Of a stretch of DNA of 64,000 bases, positions 53,101-64,000 are shown one piece after another. How positions within the stretch are numbered: the stretch's first letter is position 1; each line of letters begins with the position of its first letter. The translations under genes were made by a program, and so were the position numbers. Source of the DNA: Caprimulgus europaeus (lineage: Eukaryota > Chordata > Aves > Caprimulgiformes > Caprimulgidae); assembly GCA_907165065.1 (NCBI GenBank), contig OU015541.1:7636501-7700500 (forward strand), given 5' to 3'. The notes beneath the pieces are model-generated. The model was not told the DNA's origin, searched no databases, and saw only the letters and a program-made list of their open reading frames with translations.

Positions 53101-54436
53101 AAATGTGCCCATCAAATCTGTTTGTCAAGCCACCAGGCTTTTCCATGCCTGGTAAAAGGCAGACAGGAAGGAGTAGGCAAAGGTCAATCCTTGTCAGTTC
53201 TTTGTAAATGTAATTGTACTGGCAGTTTGCAAGGCTTTTGCTCGTTCCCTAGCAACTTTGTGTATGTGGGGAAGAGTTAAATACATATTTCTCAGTATGT
53301 TGCTTTTCCATTAATTTCAGCAAAAAGATTTTAAAAAATTTTATTTTATTTATTGGCCTTTGTGTATACTTGGAGGTTTGTGTGTATAAGGTGCAAACTC
53401 CCATAAGCAATTGTGTAAGCTTTTGAGAAGAAATCTGTTGCTGAGGACTGACTAACTTCTGAGGTGGAGTGTAATCACAATAATTAATCTGGGTTCTGAC
53501 TTCTTTTGTTAAGTGGCGCTGAACAAATGCAATTTGTGATACAAATTCATTACAGCCTCTGTTTTTCATACAGGTAGTGGTGAGTTGTAACCAGAATCTG
53601 ACCCAATGTCACTGAGAACTTTCAGAGATCTTTTATGTCTCAAATGGCTCCTACTAATGACAGACATAAGAACAGTGATTTTAAGACAGATTTTTGTTTA
53701 GAGGAATTAATTTAGGATTAAGCTGAGGCATGCAACTCCAGTCTAATTTTTCGGAGTTGTTCGTACTTACACAAAGGATGAATTAAACTCATTTATCTTA
53801 TTGAAGCCTGAGACAAAACAGTGGGGCTCACGTGTGCTGCTGATGTGGACTGGTACAGCTCCATAGACTGCAGAATGACTTGGTCCAAGGTGTGCGAGAG
53901 GTGCTGAGAGAGATGTTTCTACAAAGGACCAATTCATATCTGTAAAACTGGTGCACACAGTCCCATTCTCTGAGCAGGAATGGCCAGTAGATCACCTTCA
54001 GTCCAGCTGTACTTGCAGTGAGCAGGGACTCTTGGGTGCAGGTTTTATGGATCAGATGGGGCTTGCTAAGAAGAAAGTCTGTCACTTGAAAAGCCTGTCC
54101 CTGTGAAAAAGTGTCACCTCTGCAATGTGGAGATGAGTATGAAGAGTGATCATGATTAACTGTGCATGCAGTACACTAAACACACTGAGATAAGTATAGT
54201 GAGATTCTGCTTGATTTTCTATTTCTGTTGGATTAACCTGGCTAAACACAGTACAGTTTTTAAGTGTAATTATTTGATCTGCCAAATCATAGGTTGTTTT
54301 CTTTTCAGTAGCTAATATTTGCTTTCACTTCATTTGTCAATGGAGTCGTAACATTAATGGTAATGTTGATATAGACAGAAATGCATCCAGAATGCTGTGT
54401 TAATCCATGTTGTTTTAATTTAACAGACCAAATTTC

Positions 54437-54487
54437 CTGAAATTGTTCCTTTGACTTCAGTTGAGTTACACCAGCAGAGAATTGGTT
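54437..54487. repeat. Fragment of palindromic interspersed repeat
   Basis: CCTTTGACTTCAGTTGAGTTACACCAGCAGAGAATTGG matches the CATTGACTTCAATGGAGTTACACCAGTGTAAA arm of the repeat group found at 7510 and 31506. Confidence 0.5.
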
Positions 54488-54647
54488 TCAGTAAGTTTTA
54501 CGGTGTTACTGACTCTCAGTAATTTATCACTATACATGTCTGCTCACTTAACTGATAGAACCTAGGAAGATGGGCACGGTGGTTTAAATTGCTCGGTCTC
54601 TTAGTGCAGGTAGCAATAACTCTTTGTTCGCTGTTATGTACAGTTTT

Positions 54648-54688
54648 CTGCTCATCTGTAGATCTTGAAATGGTTTATAAATTTAGGG
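54648..54688 (+). repeat. Probable CORE-SINE/MIR-type scrap
   Basis: CTGCTCATCTGTAGATCTTGAAATGGTTTATAAA resembles the amniote repeat pattern CTCATCTGTAGATCTCAAAGCACTTTACAAA. Only about 40 bases are recognisable. Confidence 0.35.
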
Positions 54689-57258
54689 TGAGGCTATGCC
54701 CATTAAGGTAATTGGACAGTTTAGGGATCCCACACAGTACTCTGCTGTGTGGGGGGAATGGGTTGTACCCTTGCTCCAAATCATTTTGCAGTCGTTGCCT
54801 TGCTGGGTTGGGCTGTTCTGTACATGGGGATGGGGAAGGGGAGCAGGTGCTTACCCTGCGTGGTCCTACTAGCAGCCAGGATCAGCCCTGTGGGACTGTG
54901 GATGCTCTACACAAGCACAGCACTGCAGAAATTATGCCCAAGCCCTCAGAAAGTTTCAGGTACTCTTACATCTAGGGTTTGGGTTTTTTGTTAATTCTCT
55001 CTACTTTTTTTTTCTGAACCCTGAGAATGAAAAGAAAAATGGAAGTTCATAAGGTGGGAGGTGAAAATTTTACAGGCCTGCTTTTCTTGCTTTCATCTCT
55101 TCAAGAACTCAGAATAGTCTGTTCCAGAAAGAAAACAAGGGACCAAGATGCTCAATGATGGATTTTCAAATAGGTTCATACTCCTTTTTTAGGGCACAGT
55201 TGCACATTTGGATTAAGTACCCAGGCAGATAACAGGCATGTGTCTGAAGGTGGGATCTCGGAGTACCAGAACTGGACAATGTGACTTTTTAGTAAGAAGG
55301 TTAGGCAGCTTCATGCCTTCAGCTGACTTTCAGCATTAAATACACCTTTCAAATTTCTGGCAGTTTCCACAGCCATTCAAAATGTGATCACTAGAGATCT
55401 GACTCACATGAGTTTGTGGAACCAGAGCAGTTTCTGGCTCCAAACTTCACAACCTCTGACAGCAGAGCACATCCCTGTAACCCTCCGAATCAGCAGCGTG
55501 GGCTGAAGGGTCTGTTCCTAGCAGAGGGCACTGGCCTCAGATAGAGGCACTGTTTGCTCTTTTTTTGTTCCCTGTAATGATTTACAACTTCATATTGCTG
55601 CAGAAGAAAGAGTTACAAAGAAGGAGTTAGAATTCAGCCTGTGTCCTGGTGAGTTTCTCATCTTTGTTCGATGCAGATGTTGAGTCATTTTGAGATGCAA
55701 GTCATTTCTTTGAAAAAGCTTTCTTTGGGGCTGAAATATAATGGCAGGAAATTAGCTGTTAATCCCATCTTTTCTTGGATAGACTAGACATGCATAATAA
55801 ACTCCCCCTTTCCTCCTGTTTGCTTGCCCAGTGATTCAGTTTGACCTGAAAGAAAACATTTTCTTCCAAGAAAGACAATGTTTATGAGGTGCAATCCTGG
55901 TTTTGCTCTGATGATTAGAGACACATGTATCAACCTGTGCAAAATTTGTGATAGCTGTTTAAAATGAAGCCTGGTCAGGAAGACTGAGATCACAAACCCT
56001 GTAATAATCAAAACACCAGGACAAGCCTAACTTGATATTCCAAAATTGCATCCAAACTCCCAAACCTGCTTTATAACCCTTGCTCCAGTTGAGCACGGCA
56101 GAGACAGTAAAGCTTCATCATCTGCCTGGGAAGGAGGCACCCCTCTCCCTCCTTCCTTCTGCCTGGGGGTATCTGGGAGAGGCATGTCCCAGAATTGGGA
56201 ATACGGTTGTATTATCTTTGCCTTCCAGCAGATTTTGGCTACTCACATAACCCCTGGAGCCTCCCAGCCACTTGGGAACACTGCCAACATGCTGTTAGAA
56301 ACGAGCATAAACGAGGATATGGAAAGGTTAGAGTTGTCATTGCACCCAGAGATAGACCTCTACATTTAAGAGATGGCTATATATTTGTCAGTACTGACTG
56401 TTTTCTATTAAATTCTCTAACAGATTTAAAATAATCATTTTTCCAGAACTAATCAGTAAAAAACAGCCAGCATTATTATATGGTCTGGTGAAGAGATATC
56501 AGAAGCAACTTTCACATTTTCTCACGTGTGTACTAGACCATGCGTCACCCTGTGGTAGAAAATCTTAGACTTTTTGTTTCCCCATTCTAACAATCATAAC
56601 TACTTCAGCTCATGCTGCAATAGCTTCTTGGGCACAGGTAGAAAGGGTGTCAGTGTGAAGAGACAGTTACGTTATTTTCTGCTTATATGGCTGAAAATAT
56701 TTTGTTATTTCAGGGTATTTCAGAAAATGAAAGAGACACCTTTGGGAAATTGGGAAAAGTTCTTCCACTGAGCAGGAACATACATTCAATCTTTAGTTCA
56801 TTGCTTCTGGTGGGCAAGCATTAAATCAAACGCTGTGATCAGATCCCTGGCAATTCCTTCAGCTTTTGTTAGCACTCCTCATTCCTATCTCAGTCAGAAA
56901 TCCTGAGAAAATGAAAAGTGATAGGGAAATTAAAAGTTAATACGTGCCCTTCTAATTGTGCAGTGAGGATATAGAAATATGAGAGTAGAGAATATTGTGG
57001 TGGACAATATAAGTTTGTGGAAAATACAAAAGGCAAATATGGAAGAATGTTAGACCAAACAGCTGCCTGTGAGTTAGACATTTAAGGTTTTCCTCTTTAA
57101 ACCATAATGTATATGTCTACCTCAGACTTTTCATGCTTTCCATGACTGAACCTAAGGAGACACCAAGACTGAAGTCAGGGGGAACCTTTGTTCCTCCAGT
57201 GATTCCATCCCCTGTGGAATTTAGTATCCATGAACCTTTGTGAGACCCTCCTGGGCCC

Positions 57259-57266
57259 TATATAAA
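57259..57266 (+). promoter_or_regulatory. TATA-box-like element in a possible LTR or promoter
   Basis: CCTATATAAAGGGTGGGGG is a good TATA-box match in GC-richer flanks, on the plus strand. The 190 bases around it (57140-57330) are moderately GC-rich against AT-rich neighbours and would suit the U3/R part of an old LTR or a small promoter. No TG...CA ends, primer site or open frame downstream could be found. Confidence 0.2.
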
Positions 57267-57850
57267 GGGTGGGGGCATGGTGGTAGACTGAACTGCATGG
57301 CTACACACTACTGCTGTCATATCATATAAGAAATGCTCCCTTTCAATTTTAAAGCATTGTGCTTTCTTACTGTTCTCACTTATCTCTAAATATAGCGATG
57401 CTGGAACATCTGCTTATTTAAGTAGTTCCATTTGGTCCTAAATCCATCAGGTTCTTGTAAAAATGACTTTAATAGGTCCTTTAATAAGTCCTTTTCTAGT
57501 GAATAGCTGGGAGCTGCTAAAACTCCTTGGGCTGGGAAACAATATTACGTACTTTAAAACTTCTCCATTGCATTGATTAATTATTTTTAAATAAATAAGC
57601 TGCTTTGAAAGTTATTTTTAGTCAAATAAATAGGACTTGAACTGAAATTCGTATCCCAGGCAGCAGCCTTGTGAAATGTAAACTGAGTTATAAACCTATA
57701 GAAAATGGATTTTATTATGGAAATGTAAACTGTCCCCTAAGCATAGCATAGGGAGGTGATGCTATAACAACATACTAGTAAGTAATAAACAACAGCCAGT
57801 ATTATACCAGACGACTGGGTACAGCTAGAAATGTATCTGTTTGGGTGTTG

Positions 57851-57897
57851 AATTATCCCCAAATTTGAATTATGGGCATATAATTCAAATTATCCCC
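57851..57897. other. 12-bp AT hairpin flanked by direct repeats
   Basis: AATTTGAATTAT (57862-57873) and ATAATTCAAATT (57880-57891) are perfect inverted repeats around the loop GGGCAT. The decamer AATTATCCCC occurs at 57851-57860 and again at 57888-57897. The arrangement may come from a local inverted duplication. Confidence 0.6.
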
Positions 57898-60800
57898 TTC
57901 CAGCAATATAAAGTCTGACAGACATATTTTTTTAATATACTTCTTGTGCTGTTTTGCATTATGTCACATCCTCCAGAGTTAAAACCACAGCTTTCCTAAC
58001 ATGATTCATCAGAAATCAGGGGGGAAAAATAGTTGAGATCTGATATACTGAGTACTCTTAAATTACATAGCAGCTTCAAGTAGAGTGTATGAGGAGACAG
58101 AAGCAGAGTGAATAAGTATGTCTCAGGCTGTCATGTCCGTGAACTGGGAAACTCACTGGCTCATTGAATCATTTCCTGGTACTTCTGCTCATCCATCGAT
58201 ACAGAGAGCAACCAGACCGGGTTTACAGAGATGAAAGCCAGAGTAATTCAGAGCCAGCTGTAATTCTTTATAAAACATACACTAAGTATTTTTGTTGACT
58301 CCTGCATGACATTTCCAAGGTGGCTGGGAAACCAGGCCATTTGTTACACAGAATCTAGATCAATAGAAAGCACAGAGGAAAACAAGTAAAGTTAACATCC
58401 AGTGGAAAGGACGGAACAACTTCCAAGTTCACACATCTCCGATGTGCTCAGTGTGCGTTTCGGGGGAACATCCTGTTCTTCAGAACATCACATTCAATTA
58501 CTGAAAAATATTAAACATGAGGAAAAGCTACTGCCTTATGCATACAAGATTGTCAGATTTTACCAGTGTATAGAAGAAAAGTGTTTGCACATCCTCTTTC
58601 TTCTATTTTTTCTGGGTAATCCTGATGGCTACCTGTGTCTTTGTAATGCATATTCCACAAATATTTTGAGTGCTCTACCACACCTGAATTCTCACTTTCA
58701 TTAATGCTATCTGCTTTATCACCACAAAATTACTACATTTTAGCATAGAAGAGAATGTAATTTATACTAAAAGCCCAAAATGTGTTTCTCATCAGACAGG
58801 ACCTATCAAGGATAAAAATAATTTGCTGTATCGGTTTTCAAATGATCTTGGTCAAATTTCATAGTAAAGAGTCTTGCTGACTTTAGTGGCTTGATGACTC
58901 AAACTTTACAGGGAGTCTGGCTTCACGTTTCAAGATCTGATATGAGAGCAAACTTTTCAGACATACCTCGTACAGATTCAGGACTTTCTTCATCTCATTA
59001 TAAGGTTCAAATCTATTTCCACTTGTATTATGTATGCTGCCCTTTTCCAGAAAAGTTTATATCCAGGCTTTCAGTGTATACTGCATTGAAAGATGGAGGA
59101 AAAAATATTAAACTCCACAGCTTTATCTGCTTAAGATTACTACTTGCTAAGATTTAAAAGAATTAACACATCACTGGACTTTACATGTAAAGATTTAACT
59201 TTATGATAAACAGCAAACTCATCTACTGCTGTGCTAGCTATTTTTAACCCACCTTGTGAGTATGCTTTTTTTATTGCTTTATACAGCATATCTGATTCTC
59301 TCTAAAGCACAAACTAAAAAATCTATCCGGCTGTCATTTGCTGCATAGTGCCATCTATCATCATGCAGCTTGGCAGCTGTAGTGCAGGAGAGAGGGGGGA
59401 GCTGAAGCAGGAGGCACAGTCAAGGACTTTCACATGTAACACAAAAAAAAAATCCTTGTCACAATTATTTATGGCTCTTGCTGGGGCACATAATAGGACA
59501 CATAAAACCTCTGTTTCAGTTTCAAGCACCCTCACATCCTCGCTCCCTTGTCGAAGTTGGTCGCAGGCAGTTTTGCTTTACACATACAATTTCCTGAACA
59601 ATGCCGAGCACTTGTGAAGTGACAGTGACAAATACTAGAGATGCTGGCTGCAGTTCTGCAGGCTGTTACAGGAGCAGTGGTGTCAATAATCAAGGAAGGC
59701 TGCCAATGATACCAAAATGCCGGTGTGATGTTCCACTTGTTCAACCAGCTATCTGCAATGCTTTTATTTTGAAGTTACAGGAAACTTCTTTTGTCCCTGT
59801 ACTTCCAGGCTGTAAGGAAATAAAGTGTCGGGGGAACCTGTGCCAAGAAATATTTTTTTCATTATTTGATCTTCTCTGTAGTTTGATTTTGTGATAGCTA
59901 AAATATTGCTATTTCAGTGTGGCTTAATGAATATTTAGTGGCTTCCTATTAGTGTTAGCCTTGTGTGAAGTCTTTTTGTTAGGGTCCGTCATATCAGCCC
60001 TCCGCATGGTGTTCTTGACTTTGTTGTTCAGAGTGTAACCTTTGGTTCAGGTCCCAGCTGATGGATTTCGTAGCGACTCTGTCTGCTGCCTCTCTAGATG
60101 GCAGGCAACGGAGAGCTGTGCTGCTAAGGAAACCATGCTTTAGATAATTAAACATAAAACTCAGGTCCAATCCAATAAATTATCTTGCTTGCAGTTTCTC
60201 CAGAAAGAGTGTAGACAGATATTAACCTTGATGTCCCCATTAAAGTCCTCTGATACACTTTTTATTTCCCATATCTCATAGTATTTCTGATCTCCAGTGT
60301 TAAGTAGCAGACTGTTAAATTAGAAGGAGAGAGGCCAGGATATATTTGTTCCTGTGGAGTGAATCAGTTTTGAAGGTGTGATCCACAAAAACACCAAGAA
60401 TACAAATTAAACAGGAGCACTTGAAAAACACACCACCTTTAAGCACAGTACGTTTTTACTTTTCTTAATGCAGCCACAAGCAGCATTCGAATATGCAAAG
60501 TGACTGCTGTTAAACCCACCTATTAATAAAATCAGGGTTATGTTTAACTAAGTGAAATGCACCTGACCTCTTCCTGAGGATGCAGGAAAAGGTGGTGGCT
60601 TCTAGGACAGCTTCAGTAATTCCAGATGCCGAGAAAAAAAGAAAGATCCAAAAGATCAAGTCAGCAAGAGATGAATTGCTGGTTTTCTGTGTTTCCATTA
60701 TATACAGGAGTTCACTCAAGCTTGTTTTTCATGACCATGTTCCCAGAGCAGTTCCTGTAGGTCAAAAGCGCTCTCACACGAAGAGGGGTTGTTTTAGGAA

Positions 60801-61099
60801 ACATCGATCCTGCTAGCTCAGTTACATCCCACTTCCATCCTGTTGCCCCTGCGCAAGAAGTGTTAAAGCTGTACGGTTGGTATACAGCAAGCAGAGCCCT
60901 CTGACTTCACATTCCACCACCAAGCCTCTCTCTAATGCTACACAGAGAGTTCCTGCTGAACAGAGGTGGTCTGGATTAGTGTAAGCTGAACCAGCTGTGT
61001 GCTCTTTACCCCATCTGCACTGAGAATCACAGCCAGTTTCTGTTCATTGCTTCCTCCTTCACAATCAAATTAAACTTGTACACATGTTTTTTGGGTTTG

Positions 61100-61114
61100 T
61101 TTTTTTTTTTTTTT
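61100..61114. repeat. Poly-T tract
   Basis: Fifteen T follow TTGGGTTTG. It is simple sequence. Confidence 0.85.
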
Positions 61115-64000
61115 CTCCTGCATAGTTTCTTTTTAAATTTCCTGTCCTACTTGGATTTCTTTTCTCACCTTAGTCAGGATACGAATGAGTTCAAATGTTG
61201 ATCTTGCATCCAGTTCTGTTGCTGTTTTCTTAAACTCACCAAAAATTGAGAGAACTATGATCTTTGATGTTTCTACCAGTAACAGCTACATAAAATGAAT
61301 TTCCTAGATCCAAGTCATGTGCAGCATCAATGCACAGTGTTGTCTTGATTCCCACATAAAGGTATGGAATTTAACATCATTGTGTTTTGCAAGAGTCTGA
61401 TTAATTGAGTGAATGTGCTAATTTAAGGGAAGTCTGATATTGTGGAGCTTGAATAGGTTTTTCTCTGCAGTTCTTCATGAAACCCACAAAATATCCACTG
61501 AAACTCTCATAAACTAGCAAAAACTAGGCAGACTGAGGAGAGCTGACTTTACATGACTTTGCCACTTTTGCACAGTATGTTTTACTTTTTCCAAGAAAAG
61601 TAGTAAAGAGTACACAAAGTATTTTGTGAAATAGGGCTGCTGTCAATCAAACTAATTTCTCATTAATCGCTTCTTGTCTTTAGTTTCTATTCCTTTGCTT
61701 CTACTTCCTACATGCCTGTAACATCTTATACTTATGGCACTTTCTGAAGAGGAAAAATATTTTCTTGGAGTTTATTGATGCGATGTAGAAGAAGCTTAAA
61801 TACTATGATAAAGATGCTTAAAAACCCCCAAATTATATTGGTAGTGAAGTGATCCATATAGTAGTAATGTCCATGTAGTTTCTGTTTATTTTCAATGCAT
61901 TAATTTTCTTTTGAGCTTTTTGCTGTAGCATCTGTTTCCACACAGTTTGGGCACCTTTAAAATACTCAACCTGGGTATATATAAAGAATTAATTTCAGCA
62001 TTAAGACTTGTCTAAGGAGCAGAAAAATCAAGGGCTTTGGTCATGGAATATTGCATGGGATTTTCCTTGCACTGGTTGCCTTTCAACATCTCACTTTTGG
62101 AGAAGTCTCTGTTTTATGGTGCTTTTCTTTTGTTGCTTAATTATTCTAGGTTTCAGTTATTCCATGTAGAAAAATGTTCACTACCCCTTGTTTTCTTATA
62201 AATTACAAGGTTGTAAAAAAGCTGGGGAGGTGGGGGGCAGGGAAAGTAATTTGCCATAGCCTGGGTATGTTGACTCTGGGCAAAACAGCCTGAGTAGGAG
62301 AAAACAATGACTCATTGGGTTGTTTGGGAAAAAGCACAAATCACAAATATTGAAACAGTGTGAGGTGTTTTGGTTTTTATAGAATTGGAGTAAGGTTGTG
62401 AGTAGCTATAGAAACAATGTTGATATTCTTCAGTATGGTTCATCTCATAAGAGTGAACTTATTCTTCAGCTGCATTAATTGAATTTATTTCATAATCATA
62501 TAGAAGTTATTTGATTGGCTCATAGCATAACTTGGAGATAGATACCACAGTTAACACTATATATTGGATACTGTGGCATTTAAACTGGTGTATTTGGAAA
62601 CTCACACTTCAAAAAATCTGCCCAAGAGAATTGTTGGCCATGCTAGTACATGTGTACTTGAAAAGCAGAGGGGAAGGGAGGTACAATGGGATACAAAAAT
62701 GAGTATACTTGATCATTTCCTTACAAACCATTCTTGATAATTGTGCACAAAACGTGTGCAGTGTATTTTTATACTTCTAGGTTTCTAGAAGTGTGCTTAG
62801 AAATGTGCTTTACCCACTCTGAGGTTGTAAAATACTATATAATGTAATATTAGATGGTAGAAGTATCCGATGTTTACATCAATAGGAAGAAAAAATAATG
62901 CCATGGTACCCCATCCATTTCTGTGCACAAAACCAGCTGCCATGTGAGTGCATCACCTGAGATTTTCAACAGCTAAAGAGTACATTCCTGTGAAAGGATG
63001 CCTTTCAGATTTTTAGAAGACAAAAGATTCTTATTTACTACAGAAATACTTTTAACTTTATGGCCAGCTAATGATTCTTGCACAATCAGAGCTTTTCAGT
63101 GACTTATCATATAGTGTTTTCAGTTGGTGTTTTGTTGTGTTTGGTTTTTTGTTTGTTTCTTTTAATTAGTATTTAATAAACTTTAAGCCTATTGGGGTTT
63201 TTATTTCTTATGATGCCACAACACATTGTTCTTTGCTTGAGATTGACACCAATTTAGTAAGAAGTGGCAAACATGCAGCTACCAAGGAAATAGTTTCCTT
63301 AGCAACAAGAAACCTATTGACAATGCTCAATGCGGAACCCACTTTAACCCCAATCTATGGAGTTTCTGTTTCTCTGTTTTCTGGCTGCTTTTTGCAGCTG
63401 TACAAATCAGATGTAAGAGGAACAAATTTTGCTCTCATACAAACACAAAGTCATCTTCAATGAGCATGAAAGTAGGAGCTGGCAAAAAACCGGTTGCACC
63501 ATCAAAACTTTTGGATTTAACTTTGCATGTTAACGTTTAAAATGGGCAGTGTACAAGTCTGAGCTTAAGTAAGGTTACATTAGCCATAAGATGAGACCAA
63601 GTGACGTATCCAGGATTTAATAGACCTTACCATAAAATAATAGAAGGAAAAAAAACCCTTGATGTGCACTGCTGACACACATTTTTGGTTACAGGATATT
63701 TATAGGCCGTTGATGTAAGAAGCTTGTGTGAACACAACATTAAGTTTAGGACCAATAATAATAGTGGGAGAAACAAAATAAACAGTCCACAATCTCATGT
63801 GAATTGCTCCATCTAACTCATCTAAAATTAAAATATTAATTAAAATGTATGACTTTGCTGGGAAAGCAAAAGGCTTAACCTGTTTCAATGGAAATTTGGT
63901 TTTAAAAAAAAGTCCAATACAAGTTTAAAAAATTAATTTCATAATAACATTCCTTGTTGGTTATATTTATACTAATATATTAATTGGCATAGTGCATCTC

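Larger units (their letters stand above)
45511..54436. other. Unassigned stretch
   Basis: No gene is recognised. A 142-codon plus-strand frame at 45683-46111 has no motif and its length is within chance expectation for this much AT-rich sequence. A G9 run lies at 49886-49894. G-rich sequence lies at 51691-51719 and a hairpin at 51783-51806. 51930-52110 is GC-richer with frames on both strands. The near-palindrome at 53081 is listed separately. Confidence 0.5.
54689..64000. other. Unassigned stretch
   Basis: No gene is recognised. 56050-56370 holds a 107-codon frame without motif. 57850-57900 holds an AT hairpin. 57140-57330 has a TATA element. 59300-60130 has more CpG and overlapping short frames than its surroundings. 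61100-61114 is poly-T. From 61.1 kb to the end the DNA is AT-rich and nothing can be named. A 76-codon frame at 63233-63460 has no motif. Confidence 0.5.

Noticed and set aside
62645..62658. AGTACATGTGTACT as a steroid-receptor palindrome
   Set aside because: The arms are six bases with a two-base spacer, the spacing is wrong for a classical element, and such short palindromes are common in this much DNA.
1..64000. CRISPR array, prokaryotic operon, phage or plasmid features
   Set aside because: No regularly spaced repeats, no ribosome-binding-site/ORF series, and the avian CR1 insertions show vertebrate nuclear DNA.

Overview
This window looks like a piece of a bird nuclear chromosome, with no convincing intact gene. 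The organism call rests on CR1 retrotransposon ends of the avian type: the tandem ATAGAATCATAGAAT tail followed by GGTTGGAAGGGACC at 16803, and a second short copy at 23563. Much older amniote repeats support it: a decayed CR1 of the reptile/turtle-like lineage, MIR-like SINE pieces, and several fragments of a palindromic interspersed repeat. The base composition is AT-rich with scarce CpG. The open frames are short, overlap on both strands and show no recognisable protein family, as expected for intergenic or long-intron DNA.

Layout. 1-7.5 kb: unassigned AT-rich DNA with one ancient CR1 fossil (5865-6350). 7.6-8.0 kb: a purine-rich, acidic, coding-like stretch broken by frame changes, the best candidate for a lost or misread exon. 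8-16.8 kb: unassigned, with A/C-rich and poly-T tracts. 16.8-17.3 kb: a 5'-truncated CR1 on the minus strand that still carries a readable piece of its reverse-transcriptase C-terminal region. 17.3-25 kb: unassigned, with a CR1 tail and a MIR. 25-41 kb: mostly AT-rich DNA that could hold conserved non-coding elements, plus one well-delimited palindromic repeat (31506-31606). A strong GC-rich hairpin at 36114-36150 resembles two opposed REST/RE1 sites. 41-64 kb: more palindromic-repeat fragments, MIR pieces, a 20-base near-palindrome at 53081, an AT hairpin at 57862 and a TATA-bearing segment near 57.26 kb.

No operon, CRISPR array, tRNA or rRNA was seen, and no complete mobile element. The best leads are the acidic quasi-ORF, the opposed RE1-like palindrome and the palindromic repeat family. 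All repeat names here come from recognition of sequence patterns without a library search.
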